Numbered from the stretch's first letter, positions 23,103-33,437 are shown. The stretch is 64,000 bases of DNA from Burkholderiales bacterium (GCA_003577305.1 QEVL01000014.1:81923-145922); one strand, 5' to 3'. Translations and numbers: made by a program. Notes: a model not told the origin generated them from the sequence alone.

Positions 23103-24016
23103 CGCTGCCCGGCGATCCGCTGCGGCTCAACGCCGACCTGCACGCGCATTCGCGCGTCTCCGACGGCGTGCTCGCGCCGGCCGAGGTCGTGCGCCGTGCG
23201 CATGCGCACGGCGTGCAGCTGTTCGCGCTCACCGACCACGACGAGGTCGGCGGGCTGGCCGAAGCGGCCACGGCGGCGTCAGCGCTCGGGCTCGTCTTCG
23301 TGCCGGGCGTGGAGGTGTCGGTCAGCTGGGGCGGCGAGACGATCCACGTGGTCGGGCTGCGCATCGATCCCGGCTGCCGCGCGCTGTGCGACGGGCTGGC
23401 GCGCACGCGCAGCGGCCGCGACGCCCGGGCGCGCGAGATGGCCGAGGACCTGGCGCGCGCCGGCATCGCCGGCGCCTACGACGGCGCGCTGCGCTTCGTC
23501 GGCAACCCGGCGATGGTGGGGCGTACGCACTTCGCGCGCTACATCGTCGAACTCGGCGTGTGCCGCGACGTGGCCGAAGTGTTCCAGCGCTACCTGTCCG
23601 AAGGAAAGCCGGGCTTCGTCGCGCATCGCTGGGCGAGCCTGGCCGACGCGGTGGACTGGATCCGCGGCGCCGGCGGCATCGCGGTGCTCGCGCATCCGGG
23701 CCGCTACCGGCTCGACGAGACGGCACTGTGGGCGCTGATCGCCGCGTTTCGCGACGCCGGCGGCGAGGGCATCGAGGTCGTGAGCGGCTCGCACACGCGC
23801 GAGCAGTACCGGCGCTTCGCGCAGGTCGCCCGCGAGTTCGGCCTGCGTGCTTCGCGCGGCTCCGATTTCCACGGGCCCGCCGAAAGCCGCGTCGAGCTGG
23901 GCAGCCTGCCGCCGCTGCCCGAGACGCTGGTGCCGGTGTGGCTCGACTGGCCCGAGGCGGCGCTGGCGGCCTCGCGCGCGCAGGCCGTGCGCGGCGACGC
24001 GGTGGCGCGGGCATGA
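23099..24016 (+). CDS. PHP-domain phosphoesterase (RnmA/YciV type)
   Basis: 305 aa metal-dependent phosphoesterase. Metal-site motifs: 'DLHAHSRVSDG', 'LTDHDEVGG', 'GVEVS', 'AHPGRYRL', 'GSDFHGP'. Relatives act as 3',5'-nucleotide phosphatases or 5'-3' exonucleases on RNA oligonucleotides; the exact role here is inferred. Couples by 4-nt overlaps to the hydrolase and to the Sua5/YciO gene. Confidence 0.9.
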   Translation: MTLPGDPLRLNADLHAHSRVSDGVLAPAEVVRRAHAHGVQLFALTDHDEVGGLAEAATAASALGLVFVPGVEVSVSWGGETIHVVGLRIDPGCRALCDGLARTRSGRDARAREMAEDLARAGIAGAYDGALRFVGNPAMVGRTHFARYIVELGVCRDVAEVFQRYLSEGKPGFVAHRWASLADAVDWIRGAGGIAVLAHPGRYRLDETALWALIAAFRDAGGEGIEVVSGSHTREQYRRFAQVAREFGLRASRGSDFHGPAESRVELGSLPPLPETLVPVWLDWPEAALAASRAQAVRGDAVARA

Positions 24017-24672
24017 CGCAGCGCTTCACGCTTCACCCGAAGAACCCGCAGGTGCGGTTGCTGCGGCAGGCCGCCGACGTGCTGGGCGCCGGCGGGCTGG
24101 TGGCGCTGCCCACCGACGCCTGCTACGTGCTCGCCTGCCGGCTGGGCGACAAGGGCGCGGTCGACCGGCTGCGCACGATTCGCGGACTCGACGAGCGGCA
24201 CCTGCTCACGCTGATGTGCCGCGACCTCTCCGAGCTGTCGACCTACGCGAAAGTCGACAGCCGCCAATACCGCTTCCTGAAGGAGTGGGCGCCCGGCCCC
24301 TACACCTTCGTGCTCGACGCGACGAAGGAAGTGCCGCGGCGCCTGTGGAACCCGTCGAGGCGGACGATCGGGTTGCGGGTGCCCGATGCGGCGGTTGCGC
24401 AGGGCCTGCTCGAAGCGCACGGCGAGCCGGTGCTGTGCTCGAGCCTGATCCTGCCGGGCGAGGACGATCCGCTCACCGACGCCGACGCGATCGCCGAGCG
24501 CCTGTCGCGCCGCATCGAACTGGTGATCGACGCGGGCGGGCAGGGTTTCGTGCCCACCACGGTGATCGACCTCACCGGGGCGGAGCCCCTGATCGTGCGC
24601 CTGGGCTGCGGCAGTGTCCAGGACATGATCGCGCGCGGTGCGCAGGAGTCGGTGCTGCGGGTGCGCTTCTGA
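24013..24672 (+). CDS. Sua5/YciO/YrdC-family protein
   Basis: 219 aa. 'GGLVALPTDACYVLAC' and 'KRLR-like' dinucleotide-binding features ('DRLRTIRGLDERH', 'LTLMCRDLSELS') plus 'PSRRTIGLRVPD' place it in the threonylcarbamoyl-AMP synthase superfamily. The short length and lack of a C-terminal Sua5 domain fit the YciO branch, whose role in tRNA t6A synthesis is less certain than TsaC. Confidence 0.88.
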   Translation: MTQRFTLHPKNPQVRLLRQAADVLGAGGLVALPTDACYVLACRLGDKGAVDRLRTIRGLDERHLLTLMCRDLSELSTYAKVDSRQYRFLKEWAPGPYTFVLDATKEVPRRLWNPSRRTIGLRVPDAAVAQGLLEAHGEPVLCSSLILPGEDDPLTDADAIAERLSRRIELVIDAGGQGFVPTTVIDLTGAEPLIVRLGCGSVQDMIARGAQESVLRVRF

Positions 24673-24711
24673 CGGGCCGGAGCGGGCGCCGGCCGCAGCG
24701 GGTCCGGCTGC

Positions 24712-24717
24712 TACAAT
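24712..24717 (+). promoter_or_regulatory. -10 box of the M50 protease gene
   Basis: TACAAT ends 7 nt before the ATG at 24725, which predicts a leaderless or nearly leaderless mRNA, like the CDF fusion gene. Confidence 0.4.
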
Positions 24718-24724
24718 CGTCGAC

Positions 24725-25384
24725 ATGGACCTGAGCCTTCCGCAGTTGATCGCGGTCTATGCAATTCCGGTGATTTTCGCGATCACGCTGCACGAGGCGG
24801 CGCATGGCTTCGTCGCCGCACGCCTGGGCGATCGCACTGCGCAATCGCTCGGTCGCGTCAGCCTGAATCCGCTGCGCCACATCGACCCGATCGGCACGCT
24901 GCTGGTGCCGGCGCTCATCCTGTTCGCCAGCAAGGCGGCCGGTGGGGCGATGCTCTTCGGCTGGGCCAGGCCGGTGCCGATCGTGCCTTCGAACCTGCGC
25001 TCGCCGCGCCGCGACATGGGCGTGGTCGCCGCGGCGGGGCCGCTGGCCAACATCGCGATGGCGCTCGGCTGGGCTTTCGCGCTCGAGCTGATGAGCGTCT
25101 TCGGCAGCGACGGCGAATTCCTCCCGCGCATGGCGATTGCCGGCATCTTCGTCAACCTGACGCTGGCGGTGCTCAACCTGGTGCCGGTGCCGCCGCTCGA
25201 TGGCGGGCGCATCCTCGTGAGCCTGCTGCCGCTCCGCATGGCCGCGGCGTTCTCGCGGCTCGAACCCTACGGGCTGTTCATTCTGCTCGCGCTGCTGGCC
25301 ACCGGCGTGCTGGGCTTCGTCGTCGCGCCGCTGATCGACATCGGGGTCGGCGTGATCGCGGCGCTCTTTTCGCTGTCCGACTGA
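24725..25384 (+). CDS. Site-2-type M50 metalloprotease, membrane
   Basis: 219 aa inner-membrane zinc protease of the short, SpoIVFB/rhomboid-sized group. Zinc motif His23-Glu24-x2-His27 in 'TLHEAAHG', and the third ligand in 'NLVPVPPLDGGR'. No PDZ domain. Substrate unknown. trpS follows after 10 nt. Confidence 0.9.
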   Translation: MDLSLPQLIAVYAIPVIFAITLHEAAHGFVAARLGDRTAQSLGRVSLNPLRHIDPIGTLLVPALILFASKAAGGAMLFGWARPVPIVPSNLRSPRRDMGVVAAAGPLANIAMALGWAFALELMSVFGSDGEFLPRMAIAGIFVNLTLAVLNLVPVPPLDGGRILVSLLPLRMAAAFSRLEPYGLFILLALLATGVLGFVVAPLIDIGVGVIAALFSLSD

Positions 25385-25394
25385 ACGACCGACC

Positions 25395-26597
25395 ATGTTC
25401 ACCGAACGAGTCGTATCCGGCATGCGCCCGACCGGCGCGCTGCACCTGGGCCACTACCACGGCGCGCTGAAGAACTGGGTGCGCCTGCAGTCCGAGCACC
25501 CCTGCCTGTTCTTCGTGGCCGACTGGCACGCGCTCACCACCCACTACGATTCGCCCGAGATCATCGGCGAAAACGTCTGGGAGATGGTCATCGACTGGCT
25601 GGCCGCGGGCATCGATCCGCAGCAGTCGGTGCTGTTCATCCAGTCGCGCGTGCCCGAGCACGCCGAACTGCACCTGTTGCTCTCGATGATGACGCCGCTG
25701 GGCTGGCTCGAGCGCGTGCCCACCTACAAGGACCAGCAGGAGAAGCTCTCCAGCCGCGACCTCTCCACCTACGGCTTCCTCGGCTATCCGCTGCTGCAGG
25801 CGGCCGACATCCTCATGTACCGCGCGGCCTGGGTGCCGGTGGGCGAAGACCAGGTGCCGCACGTCGAGTTCACGCGCGAGATCGCGCGCCGCTTCAACCA
25901 CCTGTTCGGCCGCGAACCGGGCTTCGAGGACAAGGCGCGCGAGGCGGTGAGGAAACTGGGCAGCAAGCGCGCGAAGCTCTACCAGCAGATGCGCACCCGC
26001 TACCAGGAGCAGGGCGACGAGACTGCGCTGGAGCAGGGGCGCGAGCTGCTCGATCAGGCCCAGAACCTGAGCATGGGCGATCGCGAGCGCCTGTTCGGCT
26101 TCCTCGAAGGCAGCGGCCGCATCATCCTGGCCGAGCCGCAGGCGCTGCTCACCGAGGCCTCGCGGATGCCGGGCACCGATGGGCAGAAGATGTCCAAGAG
26201 CTACGGCAACGCGATCGCGATGCGCGAAGACCCGGAGTCGGTGCGCAGGAAGATCCGCACGATGCCCACCGACCCGGCGCGCGTGCGGCGCACCGATCCG
26301 GGCGAACCCGAACGCTGCCCGGTCTGGCAGTTGCACCTCGTCTATTCCGACGAGGCCACGCGCGAATGGGTGCAGGTCGGCTGCCGCAGCGCGAGCATCG
26401 GCTGCCTCGAATGCAAGCAGCCGGTGATCGACGCGATCCTCGCCGAACAGCAGGCGTTTCGCGAGCGCGCGCAACCCTACCTCGACGACCCGAGCCTGCT
26501 TCGCAACATCGTCGCCGACGGCTGCGAGCAGGCGCGCAAGATCGCGCAGGAGACGATGCGCGAAGTGCGCGAGGCGATGGGGCTCGACTACGACTGA
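25395..26597 (+). CDS. trpS: Tryptophanyl-tRNA synthetase
   Basis: Class I synthetase, 400 aa. ATP motifs: 'LHLGHYHG' (HIGH) and 'KMSKS'. Longer than E. coli TrpS (about 334) because of an insert around residues 180-250, which I know from other betaproteobacterial TrpS. A 'GCLECKQ' element near the end is also usual. Lies directly after the M50 gene, probably co-transcribed. Confidence 0.96.
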   Translation: MFTERVVSGMRPTGALHLGHYHGALKNWVRLQSEHPCLFFVADWHALTTHYDSPEIIGENVWEMVIDWLAAGIDPQQSVLFIQSRVPEHAELHLLLSMMTPLGWLERVPTYKDQQEKLSSRDLSTYGFLGYPLLQAADILMYRAAWVPVGEDQVPHVEFTREIARRFNHLFGREPGFEDKAREAVRKLGSKRAKLYQQMRTRYQEQGDETALEQGRELLDQAQNLSMGDRERLFGFLEGSGRIILAEPQALLTEASRMPGTDGQKMSKSYGNAIAMREDPESVRRKIRTMPTDPARVRRTDPGEPERCPVWQLHLVYSDEATREWVQVGCRSASIGCLECKQPVIDAILAEQQAFRERAQPYLDDPSLLRNIVADGCEQARKIAQETMREVREAMGLDYD

Positions 26598-26682
26598 GCC
26601 CGTGCGCCGCGGCCTGCGGGCGCGGCGGCCGGGCGCGCGGGGGCGCCGCCGGGGGCGAGTCCCGGCGTCACGCCGCTGCAGC

Positions 26683-29448
26683 TCACGACACCAGGTGCAT
26701 GCGGCGCAGCGTCGGCAGCGCCTCGAGGAACTCCTTCAGCTGCTCGAACGGCAGCGGCTCGGCGATCAGCGAACCCTGCACCCGGTGGCAGTCGAGCGAG
26801 CGCAGCCCGCGCAGTTCGGCCGCGGTTTCCACGCCTTCGGCCATCGCCTGCAGCCCGAGCTTTGCCGCCATCGTCGTGATTGCCTGCACGATCGCGGCGT
26901 TGCCGCGGTCGGCCGGCAGGTCCTGCACGAAGGTGTGGTCGATCTTGATGCCGTCGACCGGCAGGTTCTTCAGGTACGACAGCGACGCGTAGCCGGTGCC
27001 GAAGTTGTCGATGAACACGCGCACGCCGAGCCGGCGCAATTCGCCGATCAGCGCCACGGTGCGTTCGGGGTTCTCGATGAACGCGCTTTCGGTGAGCTCG
27101 AGCTGCAGCAGCCGTGCCGGGAAGTCGCGCTCCTGCATCAGCTCGGCCAGCGTCGCGAGGAACCCTTCTTCGGAGAGCTGGCGCGCCGAGACGTTCACCG
27201 AGACGGCCAGGTCGGGCCAGGCCTCGATGCCCAGGCGCATGCGATCGTCGAGCGCGCGCCGGATCACCCACGGACCGATCTCGCGAATCAGGTTGCTCTG
27301 CTCGGCCGCCGGCAGGAAGCGCTCGGGCAGCAGCAGGCCGAGGGTCGGATGGCGCCAGCGCAGCAGCCCCTCGTAGCCGATCACCGTGCGCTCGTCGATG
27401 TTCATCACCGGCTGATAGTAGAGGTCGACCTCGCCGCGATGGATCGCGGTGGGCAGTTCGGCGGCCAGCTGCAGCCGCTCGGCACGCTCGTCCGACAGGC
27501 CGCCCGCGAAGAAGCGCACGTCGCCGCGGCCTTCGGACTTCACCTGGTACATCGCGCTGTCGGCGCAGCGAATCAGCGTCTCCGCGTCGCCGGCGTCGTC
27601 GGGCGCGAGCGCCACGCCGATGCTCGCCGACAGGAAGTAGGCGCGGTTGGCGAGCACCAGCGGCTTCTCGATCGCCGCGAGCACGCGCCGTGCGACGCGC
27701 TCGATCTCCTCGCGCGCGCCGGGGCGCGCGAGCAGCACGACGAATTCGTCGCCGCCCATGCGGCCGGCGACGTCGTCGGCGCCCAGCGCCGCGCGCAGCC
27801 GGCGGGCGATCTCGATCAGCGCCTGGTCGCCGGCAGCATGGCCCAGCGTGTCGTTGATCAGCTTGTAGCGGTCGAGGTCGACGTAGAGCAGCGCCGCGCG
27901 CTCGCCCGAGTTCAGCCGCGCTTCGAGCTGCTGCAGCAGGAATGCGCGGTTGGGCAGGCCGGTGAGCGCATCGTGCATCGAGGCGAGCAGCAGGCGCCGC
28001 TCGGCCGTCTTGCGCTGCAGGTACAGCGACAGCGTGCGCGACAGCGTCTCGGCGGCCTGGCCGAGGAACGCCTCGCCGCGGAACGCGACGGGGCCGAGGA
28101 ACAGCAGCAGACCGAGCGTGCGCCCCTGCTCGTCGCCGATCGGCGCGAGGAACGCAGCCTTGGCGCCCAGCGCGCCGATGCGATAGCGGGTGGCGAACGC
28201 CGGATGCGCCTGCAGGTCGGTGATCCAGGCGTGGCGTCCCTCGCGCCAGCACCTGCCCTCGACGCTGTCTTCGCCGGGGGAGAATTCGGCGGGCAGGTCG
28301 GAGACCATGCGGGTGAACGCCGGGTAGCCCCAGCGCTCGCGCGCGGCGAGCCCGCCCTCGGTGCGCACCAGGTGCACGCCGCCCAGCCAGCCCAGCTTGC
28401 CGCACAGCGTGATGATGATCGCCGTGATCACGCGCGCCGGTTCGGTCTGCTCGCGCATGATGCCGGCGACGTCGCCTTCGATTTCGAGCAGCATCCGCTG
28501 CTGCTTCTCGCGCGTGATGTCGCGGCCGGTGCCGCGGTAGCCCGTGAAGCGGCCGGCCTCGTCGAACACCGGATGGCCGCTCAGCGACAGGTGGTGGACG
28601 TTGCCCTGCGGATCGATCTGCCCGAACTCGAAGTTCTCGAACGGCGTGTGCGCCTCGCAGGTCGTGCGGTGGGTGTCCCAGTCGGGACGCAGGAAGTCGG
28701 CCTCGGGCATCTCCCAGCGCCGCCGTCCGATCAGCGCGCGCCGCCACGGACCGAGCACTGCGTCGAGCGAGTCCGACAGGAACGAGACGCGGTGCTGCGC
28801 GTCGGTCTCCCAGACCCAGTCGGAGCTCAGGTGCGTGAGGTCGCGGAACTTCGCTTCGCTGGCCGCGAGCTGCTGCTGCATCGCGCGCATGCCGGTGATG
28901 TCCTGCACGATGCCGGCCACGCGCAGCGTGCGGCCCTGCGCGTCGCGTTCCGGGCGCGCGACGCTGCGGATCCAGGCGAGCTCGCCACCCGGACGCGCCC
29001 AGCGGAACTCGACCCGTGCCTCGCGGCCGTCGCGCAGCGCGCGGCGGTGCGCCTCCTGCCAGCGGGTCCGGTCATCCGGGTGAATGCGCGACAGGAACGC
29101 GGCCGGCGACGGCACCCCGGCGGCCGGGTCGATGCCGAACAGGCGGAATGCCCCGTCGCTCCACTGCAGCGCGTTGCGGCGCAGATCGTGCACCCAGGAG
29201 CCGAGCGCGGCCAGCTGCTCGGCCGCGCGGCGGTGTTCGCCGAGCTCGCGCAGCAGTGCGTCCGAGCCGTCGGCCGCGTGCTGCGTGCTTCGCAGCATCA
29301 GGTAGATGCCGCCCGCTGCGGCGATCGCCAGCAGCGCGGCCGCCGCGAACGCGGCCTGCCGCGGCAGCAGCGACGGCGCGACCCAGGCAAGCAGCACCAG
29401 CAGCGTCGCGAGTCCGAGCGCGGCCACGCAGATGGCGAGACTGCGCAC
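26683..29448 (-). CDS. PAS-GAF-GGDEF-EAL c-di-GMP signalling protein
   Basis: About 921 aa. Two N-terminal hydrophobic helices (first about 55 residues) anchor it; two PAS folds follow (each ending in 'GIVQDITG' or 'GTGRDITR'), then a GAF-like segment, a GGDEF domain with intact 'RMGGDEFVVLLA', and an EAL domain. The EAL signature is Glu-Gly-Leu ('YEGLLRW') and the usual DDFGTGY is 'DNFGTGY', so phosphodiesterase activity may be weak or lost. Start is uncertain: ATG 29604 would overlap the divergent methyltransferase by 55 nt, so GTG 29448 is given. Confidence 0.88.
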   Translation of the reverse strand: MRSLAICVAALGLATLLVLLAWVAPSLLPRQAAFAAAALLAIAAAGGIYLMLRSTQHAADGSDALLRELGEHRRAAEQLAALGSWVHDLRRNALQWSDGAFRLFGIDPAAGVPSPAAFLSRIHPDDRTRWQEAHRRALRDGREARVEFRWARPGGELAWIRSVARPERDAQGRTLRVAGIVQDITGMRAMQQQLAASEAKFRDLTHLSSDWVWETDAQHRVSFLSDSLDAVLGPWRRALIGRRRWEMPEADFLRPDWDTHRTTCEAHTPFENFEFGQIDPQGNVHHLSLSGHPVFDEAGRFTGYRGTGRDITREKQQRMLLEIEGDVAGIMREQTEPARVITAIIITLCGKLGWLGGVHLVRTEGGLAARERWGYPAFTRMVSDLPAEFSPGEDSVEGRCWREGRHAWITDLQAHPAFATRYRIGALGAKAAFLAPIGDEQGRTLGLLLFLGPVAFRGEAFLGQAAETLSRTLSLYLQRKTAERRLLLASMHDALTGLPNRAFLLQQLEARLNSGERAALLYVDLDRYKLINDTLGHAAGDQALIEIARRLRAALGADDVAGRMGGDEFVVLLARPGAREEIERVARRVLAAIEKPLVLANRAYFLSASIGVALAPDDAGDAETLIRCADSAMYQVKSEGRGDVRFFAGGLSDERAERLQLAAELPTAIHRGEVDLYYQPVMNIDERTVIGYEGLLRWRHPTLGLLLPERFLPAAEQSNLIREIGPWVIRRALDDRMRLGIEAWPDLAVSVNVSARQLSEEGFLATLAELMQERDFPARLLQLELTESAFIENPERTVALIGELRRLGVRVFIDNFGTGYASLSYLKNLPVDGIKIDHTFVQDLPADRGNAAIVQAITTMAAKLGLQAMAEGVETAAELRGLRSLDCHRVQGSLIAEPLPFEQLKEFLEALPTLRRMHLVS

Positions 29449-29549
29449 GGGCGGCCGGAAACCCGGCGAGGCGGCCAGCGGTTCGATCGTCGCTCTCCGG
29501 AAGTGATCCGGCGTAATGTAACGGATCGCCCTGCCCGGAGCCGAGGAAT

Positions 29550-30119
29550 ATGTCCACCTTGCCAGCGATCCCGCACCCTGCCGCGCCTGCGGGGCCGTCG
29601 CCATGGGTGCGACGCTGGCTCGCGACGTTGCCGGCGGGCGCGAGCGTGCTCGACTTCGCGGCAGGATCGGGACGGCATGCGCTCGAGGCGCGCCGCCTCG
29701 GCCTGCGCGCGACTGCGATCGACCGCGAAGCGGCGGGGCTGGCCGCCCTGGGCGAGGACATCGTCACGCGCGTGGCCGACCTGGAGCGCGGCGACTGGCC
29801 GTTCGGGCACGAGCGCTTCGATGCGGTGGTGGTGGTGAACTACCTGTTTCGCGCGCGCTTCGCACTGCTTGCCGCGCTGGTCGCGCCCGGCGGCCTGCTC
29901 GTCTACGAGACTTTCGCGCAGGGCAACGAGCGCTACGGCAAGCCGTCGAATCCGGCCTTCCTGCTCGCGCCGGGCGAGCTGCTGCAGCGCTGCCGCAGCG
30001 CGGGGCTGGCGGTACTGGGCTACGAGCACGGGCTGCTCGCGCAGCCGCGACCGGCGGTCGTGCAGCGCATCTGTGCGACCCGCGCCGCCGGCGCCGAGCC
30101 CCTGCGCGCGCTCGGATAG
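29550..30119 (+). CDS. Class I SAM-dependent methyltransferase
   Basis: 189 aa, TehB-like size. Motif I 'VLDFAAGSGRHALEA', acidic 'TAIDREAAG', and 'FDAVVVVNYLFR' (motif IV region), 'VAPGGLLVYETFAQGN'. Target unknown. GAGGAA just upstream of the ATG. Its TAG stop lies inside a TAGAAT -10-like box for dapA. Confidence 0.88.
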   Translation: MSTLPAIPHPAAPAGPSPWVRRWLATLPAGASVLDFAAGSGRHALEARRLGLRATAIDREAAGLAALGEDIVTRVADLERGDWPFGHERFDAVVVVNYLFRARFALLAALVAPGGLLVYETFAQGNERYGKPSNPAFLLAPGELLQRCRSAGLAVLGYEHGLLAQPRPAVVQRICATRAAGAEPLRALG

Positions 30120-30122
30120 AAT
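30117..30122 (+). promoter_or_regulatory. -10-like box upstream of dapA
   Basis: TAGAAT, 24 nt before the dapA ATG, overlapping the TAG stop of the methyltransferase. No clear -35. Confidence 0.35.
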
Positions 30123-30146
30123 GCACATTTTTGCAAGCGGCCAGCC

Positions 30147-31025
<879 letters not shown>

Positions 31026-31027
31026 CC

Positions 31028-32179
31028 ATGCAATTGCCTGCGGCTGTCGCGCGCGCGGTGCGCGCCGCCGCGATCCCGGCGCTCGCTGCCGCGCTGGGTG
31101 CGTGCGCGATCAGCGAGAAGATCGACGACGCGAGCCGCATCGAATACAAGTCGGCCACCAAGGGGCCGTCGCTCGACGTGCCGCCCGACCTCACGCGGCC
31201 GGCGACCGACAGCCGCTACACGGTGCCCGAGCGCAGCGCGCGCACCGCCTCGGGCTACGAGAGCGCACGCGCTGCCGGGAGCGCCGCGCCGTCCGCGGCC
31301 GCGAGGGTACTGCCCGGCGTGAAGGGCGCGCACATCGAGCGTGACGGCTCGCAGCGCTGGCTGGTGGTCGACCTGCCGCCCGAGCGCGTGTGGTCGGTGC
31401 TGCGCGACTTCTGGCAGGAAGCAGGTTTCGTGATCAAGTCGGCCTCGCCCGAAACCGGCATCATGGAGACCGACTGGGCCGAGAACCGCGCGAAGCTGCC
31501 CCAGGATTTCATCCGTTCGACGATCGGCCGCGTGTTCGACAGTCTCTATTCCACCGGCGAACGCGACAAGTTCCGTACGCGGCTCGAGGCGGACAACGGC
31601 AAGACCGAAGTCTTCATCAGCCACCGCGGCATGATCGAGGTCTACACCTCGTCGGCGCGCGAGAACACCGCCTGGCAGCCGCGGCCGAGCGATCCGGAAC
31701 TCGAGGCCGAGTTCCTGCGCAGGCTGATGCTGAAGCTGGCCCCGTCGGAGACCGCGCCCACTGCCACGGCGGCCGTCGGCGCGACCGAGCGTGCGCGGCT
31801 CTCCGGCAGCGGCGCCACCCAGGCACTCGAGGTGCAGGAAAGCTTCGAGCGCGCCTGGCGACGCGTCGGGCTGGGGCTCGACCGCGGGGGCTTCACCGTC
31901 GAGGATCGCGATCGCGCGCAAGGCCTGTACTTCGTCCGATACATCGATCCGGAGGTCGAGGGCGGACGCGTCGCCGAGAAGCCCGGCTTCTTCGCGCGCA
32001 TTTTCGGATCGTCCAGGGCGCGCCCCGACGCGAGCCAGCAGTTCCGCATTCGCGTGGAGGCCAGCGGTCCCGACAGCAGCCGCGTGAGCGTGCTCGCCGC
32101 CGACGGCAAGCCGGTCGGCGAAGTCGACCAGCGCACTGCCGGGCGCATCCTCGCGCTGCTGCAGGAACAGCTGCGCTGA
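31028..32179 (+). CDS. bamC: BamC, outer-membrane assembly lipoprotein
   Basis: Lipoprotein subunit of the BAM complex. 383 aa. Signal peptide ends in a lipobox 'LGAC' around residue 26; then the unstructured N-terminal 'SLDVPPDLTRP' known to contact BamD; two helix-grip domains follow ('WLVVDLPPERVWSVLRDFW' and 'LEVQESFERAWRRVGLGL'). Start ATG 31028; a TTG two codons upstream is possible. Confidence 0.93.
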   Translation: MQLPAAVARAVRAAAIPALAAALGACAISEKIDDASRIEYKSATKGPSLDVPPDLTRPATDSRYTVPERSARTASGYESARAAGSAAPSAAARVLPGVKGAHIERDGSQRWLVVDLPPERVWSVLRDFWQEAGFVIKSASPETGIMETDWAENRAKLPQDFIRSTIGRVFDSLYSTGERDKFRTRLEADNGKTEVFISHRGMIEVYTSSARENTAWQPRPSDPELEAEFLRRLMLKLAPSETAPTATAAVGATERARLSGSGATQALEVQESFERAWRRVGLGLDRGGFTVEDRDRAQGLYFVRYIDPEVEGGRVAEKPGFFARIFGSSRARPDASQQFRIRVEASGPDSSRVSVLAADGKPVGEVDQRTAGRILALLQEQLR

Positions 32180-32186
32180 TCGCGCG

Positions 32187-32981
32187 GTGCGCATTGCGAG
32201 CCTGGGCAGCGGCAGCGAAGGCAATGCGCTGCTGATCGAAAGCAGCGACGGCATCCGCGTCACGCGGGTGCTGGTCGACTGCGGCTTCGGCCGGCGCGAG
32301 GCCGAGCGCCGGCTGCGCGCTGCAGGCGTGGAGCCAGGGCGGCTCGATGCGATCCTCGTCACCCACGAGCACGCCGACCACATCGGCGGCGTGTTCCGGC
32401 TCGCGCGTGCGCACGGCATCGCGGTGCACCTCACGCATGGCACCCTGCGCGCGGCCGCTCCGATGGTGGCGGCAGCCGGCGAGGTGGAGTCGCTGCTGCG
32501 CGTGTTCGACTCGCATGCGCACTTCGACTGCGCGGGGTTGCGCATCGAGCCGGTGCCGGTGCCGCACGACGCGCGCGAACCGGTGCAATACGTGATCGAC
32601 GACGGGCGGCGCCGCCTGGGCGTGCTGACCGATCTCGGGCAGGGCACGCCGCACGTGTTGCGTGCGCTCGCGCGCCTCGACGCGCTGGTGCTCGAATGCA
32701 ACCACGACGGTCAGCTGCTCGCCGACAATCCGCGCTACCCGCCCGCGCTCAAGCGCCGCATCGCCGGGCCGTGGGGGCATCTGGACAACCGCGAGGCGGC
32801 GCGCATCCTCGCGTCGATCGATCGCTCGCGGCTGCGCACCGTGGTGGCCGCGCACCTGAGCCGCCACAACAACCGTCCCGAGCTGGCGCGCGAGGCGCTC
32901 GCCTCGGCGCTCGAACCGGGTGCCGACGAGATGATCAGCGTGGCCGACCAGGATCGCGGCATCGACTGGATCGCGGTCTGA
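32187..32981 (+). CDS. MBL-fold metallo-hydrolase (YycJ/WalJ type)
   Basis: 264 aa. Starts 'MRIASLGSGSEGNALLIES', the standard opening of the YycJ group, and has zinc motif 'THEHADHIGG', then 'LECNHD' and 'AAHLSRHNN'. Relatives are implicated in exonuclease or cell-wall/DNA coordination roles; substrate not assigned. GTG start is 7 nt after bamC. Confidence 0.92.
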   Translation: MRIASLGSGSEGNALLIESSDGIRVTRVLVDCGFGRREAERRLRAAGVEPGRLDAILVTHEHADHIGGVFRLARAHGIAVHLTHGTLRAAAPMVAAAGEVESLLRVFDSHAHFDCAGLRIEPVPVPHDAREPVQYVIDDGRRRLGVLTDLGQGTPHVLRALARLDALVLECNHDGQLLADNPRYPPALKRRIAGPWGHLDNREAARILASIDRSRLRTVVAAHLSRHNNRPELAREALASALEPGADEMISVADQDRGIDWIAV

Positions 32982-32990
32982 GCCCTGAAA

Positions 32991-33028
32991 GAAAGAAAAA
33001 CCGGCCGCAAGGGTCGTGAAGACCGGTT
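32991..33028 (-). terminator. Terminator of the lipoprotein gene
   Basis: On the minus strand AACCGG (33028-33023) pairs with CCGGTT (33004-32999) and is followed by TTTCTTTCTTT. Two further GC-rich hairpins lie between it and the gene (near 33040-33062 and 33064-33085). Confidence 0.6.
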
Positions 33029-33110
33029 CGGGGCAGGCCGGGCACGCTGGCCCGGCCTCCCGCGGCCGGATCGCGCCGGCCGCACGTGCAAAGAGACGCC
33101 GACCGCGCGC

Positions 33111-33437
33111 TTACTTCTTCGCGGCCTCGGCGGCGTCCCTGGCAGCCTCGACTGCCTTGTCGGCAGCTTCCTTGGCGGCGTCGGCCGTGGCGCTGGCGGC
33201 GTCCTTGGTGGCCTCGACCGCGGCGGCAGCGCCTTCCTTCACCGCTTCGCCGGTCTTCTCGGCGGCTTCCTTGGCGGCGTCGACCGCCTGGCCCGCGGCT
33301 TCCTTGGCAGCCTCGGCAGGAGCCGGAGCGGTGGTGGCCGGCGCCGGAGCGGGCGCCGGAGCGGGCGCTTCTTCCTTCTTGCCGCAGGCGGCCAGCGTGA
33401 CGACGACGATCGAGGCGAGGAGCAGCGATTTCTTCAT
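33111..33437 (-). CDS. Alanine-rich repeat lipoprotein
   Basis: 108 aa. Signal peptide 'MKKSLLLASIVVVTLAAC' with lipidation Cys at residue 18, then an Ala/Pro spacer, then a helix of repeated 'AAKEAAxxAVDAAKEAA'-type 11-mers that should form a long amphipathic coiled structure with Lys/Glu edges. No known enzyme domain. The start is the ATG at 33437; longer versions lack a signal at the N-terminus. Similar low-complexity lipoproteins occur in Burkholderiales without known role. Confidence 0.8.
   Translation of the reverse strand: MKKSLLLASIVVVTLAACGKKEEAPAPAPAPAPATTAPAPAEAAKEAAGQAVDAAKEAAEKTGEAVKEGAAAAVEATKDAASATADAAKEAADKAVEAARDAAEAAKK

Noticed and set aside
25395..26597. Insert of about 65 residues in TrpS as an anomaly
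   Set aside because: Betaproteobacterial TrpS proteins are commonly about 400 residues, so it is a lineage trait.
26598..26682. GC-rich 85-bp gap after trpS as a terminator
   Set aside because: Only low-complexity GC sequence; no stable isolated stem with a T-tract.
33111..33437. Alanine-rich repeats as a DNA tandem repeat or foreign element
   Set aside because: They are explained by the helical repeat of a lipoprotein with a clear lipobox.
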